DNA from: Shimia sp. CNT1-13L.2
GTDB lineage: Bacteria; Pseudomonadota; Alphaproteobacteria; Rhodobacterales; Rhodobacteraceae
NCBI RefSeq assembly: GCF_024331145.1
Contig: NZ_JANDJO010000005.1
Coordinates: 234,709 to 298,708 of the forward strand
Length of the DNA stretch: 64,000 bases
Direction of reading: 5' to 3'
Positions 61,727 through 64,000 of this stretch are shown one piece after another (the stretch's first letter is position 1; every line of letters starts with the position of its first letter). The translations under genes were made by a program, and so were the position numbers. The notes below the pieces were generated by a model, which was given only the letters and a program-made list of their open reading frames with translations, was not told the DNA's origin and did not search any database.

Positions 61727-62508
61727 CGGCCCTTGAACTCCGGCGCACGTTTTTCAAGGAACGAGGACACGCCCTCGGCATAGTCATCGCTTTCACCGCA
61801 GGTTTTCATCGCATCCGCCTCCATCTCGAGGTGATCCGCCAGCGTGTCGACGGCGGCGGCCTGAATGCACTGTTTGGTCAGGCCAAGGCCAAGGGTCGGA
61901 CCATTGGCAAACTGTTCCGCCATCTTGCGGGCTTCGTCCATCAGGCTCTCGTCGGGCAGGGCCTTCCAGATCAGCCCCCAGTCTTCCGCCTGTTTCGCGG
62001 GCAACGGCTGCGCCGTGAACGCCAGTCCCTTCGCGCGCGCTTCACCCAACAGGCGCGGCAAATGCCAAGACCCACCGGTATCGGGGATCAGCCCCACCTT
62101 TGAGAACGACTGGATGAACTTGGCGCTTTCAGCGGCAAGCACGATATCGCAGGCCAGGACCACATTGGCACCCGCGCCAGCAGCCACACCATTCACCGCA
62201 CAGATCACCGGGAAATTCAGCGAACGGATCAACCGCACCAGCGGCGCGTAAAACGTCCGCACGGTTTTCGACAGGTCCGGCTTGCCGTCCATTTTCGATG
62301 GATCGCGATCGCCAAGGTCCTGTCCGGCGCAGAAGCCGCGCCCCGCACCGGTCAGCAGAACACAGCGCGCGCCACTGTCACGCGCACCTTCCAGTGCCGC
62401 ACGCAGCGCCAGATGCATTTCGTCATTAAACGAATTCAGCCGATCCGGACGGTTCAAGGTGATTTCGACCCAAGTCCCGTGGTCCTGCGCAAGAATCGTA
62501 TCGCTCAC
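61723..62508 (-). CDS. paaG: 1,2-epoxyphenylacetyl-CoA isomerase
   Basis: The protein (261 aa) is a crotonase-fold enzyme. Key parts are TLNRPDRLNSFNDEMHLAL at the start, GAGRGFCAGQDLGDR (oxyanion loop), NGVAAGAGANVVLACDIV, and FSKVGLIPDTGGSW with the active acid. PaaG rearranges the ring epoxide to an oxepin. Context beside paaI-paaK supports PaaG over other hydratases. Confidence 0.92.
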   Translation of the reverse strand: MSDTILAQDHGTWVEITLNRPDRLNSFNDEMHLALRAALEGARDSGARCVLLTGAGRGFCAGQDLGDRDPSKMDGKPDLSKTVRTFYAPLVRLIRSLNFPVICAVNGVAAGAGANVVLACDIVLAAESAKFIQSFSKVGLIPDTGGSWHLPRLLGEARAKGLAFTAQPLPAKQAEDWGLIWKALPDESLMDEARKMAEQFANGPTLGLGLTKQCIQAAAVDTLADHLEMEADAMKTCGESDDYAEGVSSFLEKRAPEFKGR

Positions 62509-62550
62509 AGCTCTCTCCCTTGGCGATCATTTCAATCCCATCTTGCATAA

Positions 62551-62565
62551 ACCGAACGGTTGGTC
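62551..62565 (-). promoter_or_regulatory. Candidate PaaR operator between paaG and the hydratase/dehydrogenase gene
   Basis: On the minus strand GACCAACCGTTCGGT matches the site at 48498 in 12 of 15 positions. AACCG-AA-CGGTT at 62550-62561 is a dyad inside it. It lies between two divergent paa transcription units. Confidence 0.6.
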
Positions 62566-62611
62566 AATAAAAGACCTCAAGATTGATTCTCAAAGCGCGG
62601 AATATTTGGGC

Positions 62612-64000
62612 ATGTCGGAAAATCAGGTGGTCACGGTCACACACAAGGGCGATGTGGCATGGGTTGAAATCAACAACCCGCCCGTCAACGCAACCTCAAC
62701 TGCCGTCCGTCAGGGGCTGGCAGACGCCGTGGCCGCTGTCGCGGGGGCGCGTGTCGCCGTTCTGAAATGCGCGGGCCGGACTTTCGTTGCGGGCGGCGAC
62801 ATGTCCGAGTTCGACGCCCCGCCGGTCGAGCCGCACCTGCCCGACGTTGTGCAGATGATCGAAGACAGCCCGACCCCCTTTGTCGCCATGATGCACGGCA
62901 ACGTGCTGGGCGGCGGCTTTGAAATTGCGATGGGCTGCGCATGGCGCATCGCGGCCAGCGGCACCGGCTTTGGCCTGCCCGAAGTCAACGTCGGCCTGAT
63001 CCCAGGTGCGGCAGGCACCCAACGTCTGCCCCGCCTGATCGGCATGGACGCCGCCATCGACATCGCCTGCTCGGGCAAGATCGTCAAAGCCGAAGCAATG
63101 CTGGCTCTGGGGGGCATCGACATGGTGTCCGACAACCTTGAGGCGGACGTGAACAGCTTCATTGCAGACCTGCCCGACCGCCCCACCGCGATCAGCGCCC
63201 GCGAGGTTCCCGCGTTCGCCGATGACCTGATCGAAACCAAACGTGCGGCCCTCACCAAGCGTGCGAAAGGCCAGCAGTCCCCGCTTGAAAACCTTGAAGC
63301 CTTGCAATGGGCCTTGGAGCCTTTTGCCGAAGGCCAACCCAAGGAACGCGCACGCCACCTTGCCCTGCGCCACAGCCCCGAAAGCCGCGCCCTGCGTCAC
63401 GCCTTCTTTGCCGAGCGCGTGGTTGCAAAACCCGACGCCATCAAGGGGGCCACGCCGCGTGACATCGCGTCTCTGGTCGTCGTCGGCGGTGGCCTCATGG
63501 GGGCCGGTATCGCCACCTCCGCGCTCAACGCCGGCCTTCCCGTCACCCTGATCGAACGCGATGCCGATGCCGCCAAACAGGCCGAAACCCGTGTCCACGG
63601 CCTCCTTGAAGGGGCTGTCAAACGCGGCAAGATGACTGCGGACGCCTTCGAGGTGCACAAGGCCGCCTTCCGCGCCGTGTCGGACTACGCCGAAGCGGCC
63701 AGCGCGCCGCTCGCCATCGAAGCCGTCTTCGAAGATGTCGCCGTCAAACGCGAGGTGTTCCAAAAGCTCGCCGCGGTCATGGCCGACGATGCCATCCTGG
63801 CAACCAACACGTCGTACCTCGACCCCATGCTGATCTTCGAGGGCATCGAAAACCAGGACCGCTGCATCGGCCTGCATTTCTTCTCGCCCGCACACATCAT
63901 GAAGCTGCTCGAGATCGTGAAAACCCCGCACACCAGCGCCGAAGTCCTCGCCACCGGCTTTGCCCTGGGCAAACGCCTGCGCAAGATCTCGGTCCTGTCC
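62612..64000 (+). CDS. Enoyl-CoA hydratase / 3-hydroxyacyl-CoA dehydrogenase fusion (3' end outside window)
   Basis: The frame stays open from 62612 to the window edge (463 codons). The first 180 residues are crotonase-like: VEINNPPVNATS, CAGRTFVAGGDMSEFD and NVGLIPGAAGTQRLPRL with the catalytic glutamate. The NAD-binding dehydrogenase begins near residue 290 (LVVVGGGLMGAGIATSAL), followed by EAVFEDVAVKREVF and LATNTSYLDP. HFFSPAHIMKLLEIV carries the catalytic histidine. It is a FadB/FadJ-type bifunctional enzyme and probably does the PaaF and PaaH steps. It is divergent from paaG. Confidence 0.93.
   Translation, partial: MSENQVVTVTHKGDVAWVEINNPPVNATSTAVRQGLADAVAAVAGARVAVLKCAGRTFVAGGDMSEFDAPPVEPHLPDVVQMIEDSPTPFVAMMHGNVLGGGFEIAMGCAWRIAASGTGFGLPEVNVGLIPGAAGTQRLPRLIGMDAAIDIACSGKIVKAEAMLALGGIDMVSDNLEADVNSFIADLPDRPTAISAREVPAFADDLIETKRAALTKRAKGQQSPLENLEALQWALEPFAEGQPKERARHLALRHSPESRALRHAFFAERVVAKPDAIKGATPRDIASLVVVGGGLMGAGIATSALNAGLPVTLIERDADAAKQAETRVHGLLEGAVKRGKMTADAFEVHKAAFRAVSDYAEAASAPLAIEAVFEDVAVKREVFQKLAAVMADDAILATNTSYLDPMLIFEGIENQDRCIGLHFFSPAHIMKLLEIVKTPHTSAEVLATGFALGKRLRKISVLS

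Noticed and set aside
1-64000. CRISPR arrays, insertion sequences, prophage or integrated-element boundaries
   Set aside because: No direct-repeat/spacer pattern, transposase, integrase or tRNA attachment site was found.

Overview
The window is chromosomal DNA of an alphaproteobacterium, most likely a member of the Roseobacter group (Rhodobacteraceae). The evidence is high GC with strong third-position GC bias, separate F0 subunits b and b' in the order atpI-atpB-atpE-atpF'-atpF, a MipZ-type ParA protein, a TrcR/DUF1013 regulator, a bL31 without the zinc cysteines, and a paaABCDE ring-epoxidation operon. The species cannot be fixed from sequence alone. There are no rRNA or tRNA genes, insertion sequences, phage genes or CRISPR arrays, and the window looks like ordinary core chromosome.

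Positions 1-12.6 kb carry housekeeping and secreted or nucleic-acid functions. These are nudC, a 2',3'-cyclic-nucleotide phosphodiesterase, the small SRP RNA, rsgA, a small protein phosphatase, a membrane-anchored RTX-like protein, dnaX-ybaB-recR, an RTX repeat protein, trcR and an RNase T2. Positions 12.7-15.3 kb hold the F0 ATP synthase operon on the minus strand. Positions 15.5-19 kb hold small regulators and accessory enzymes (ArsR, EamA-LysR, azoreductase, YbaK-type deacylase). Positions 19.4-26.7 kb form a translation and protein-targeting block on the plus strand: ffh, two acetyltransferases, chorismate mutase, rpsP, rimM, a sulfotransferase-like gene, trmD, a DUF1508 gene, rplS and rpmE. 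rplS has a clear sigma-70 promoter and a structured leader of about 200 nt.

Positions 26.8-41 kb are more varied. A LuxI-family acyl-homoserine-lactone synthase with a long N-terminal extension faces an orphan membrane histidine kinase. Then follow BenE with its XRE-cupin regulator and a perfect 20-bp operator, a GDP-mannose-3,5-epimerase-like gene overlapping an unrecognised gene, a PLP gamma-family lyase, RluE, a sulfatase, MipZ, an EamA/decarboxylase pair and a class III nucleotide cyclase.

Positions 41-64 kb are an aromatic catabolism region. A MarR-controlled homogentisate operon (hmgA, fahA, an MBL-fold protein, an FAD hydroxylase, DUF2783, a VOC protein and maiA) handles tyrosine/phenylalanine-type substrates. 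It is followed by paaJ-paaABCDE plus an extra PaaA/PaaC-family protein. After an interlude (enolase-superfamily enzyme, MarR-PACE pair, cobalamin-riboswitch-controlled bluB, Lrp with leucine-type dehydrogenase) come paaG-paaI-paaK-tetR on the minus strand and a divergent hydratase/dehydrogenase fusion that runs off the window. A shared 15-bp operator-like sequence lies upstream of both paa transcription units.

The most unusual signals are a 38-bp element made of three 11-bp units plus a tail, present three times in the same orientation; a 37-bp dispersed repeat that encodes the C-terminus of the sulfatase; three tandem hairpin repeats directly after the SRP RNA; and the LuxI-like/kinase pair.
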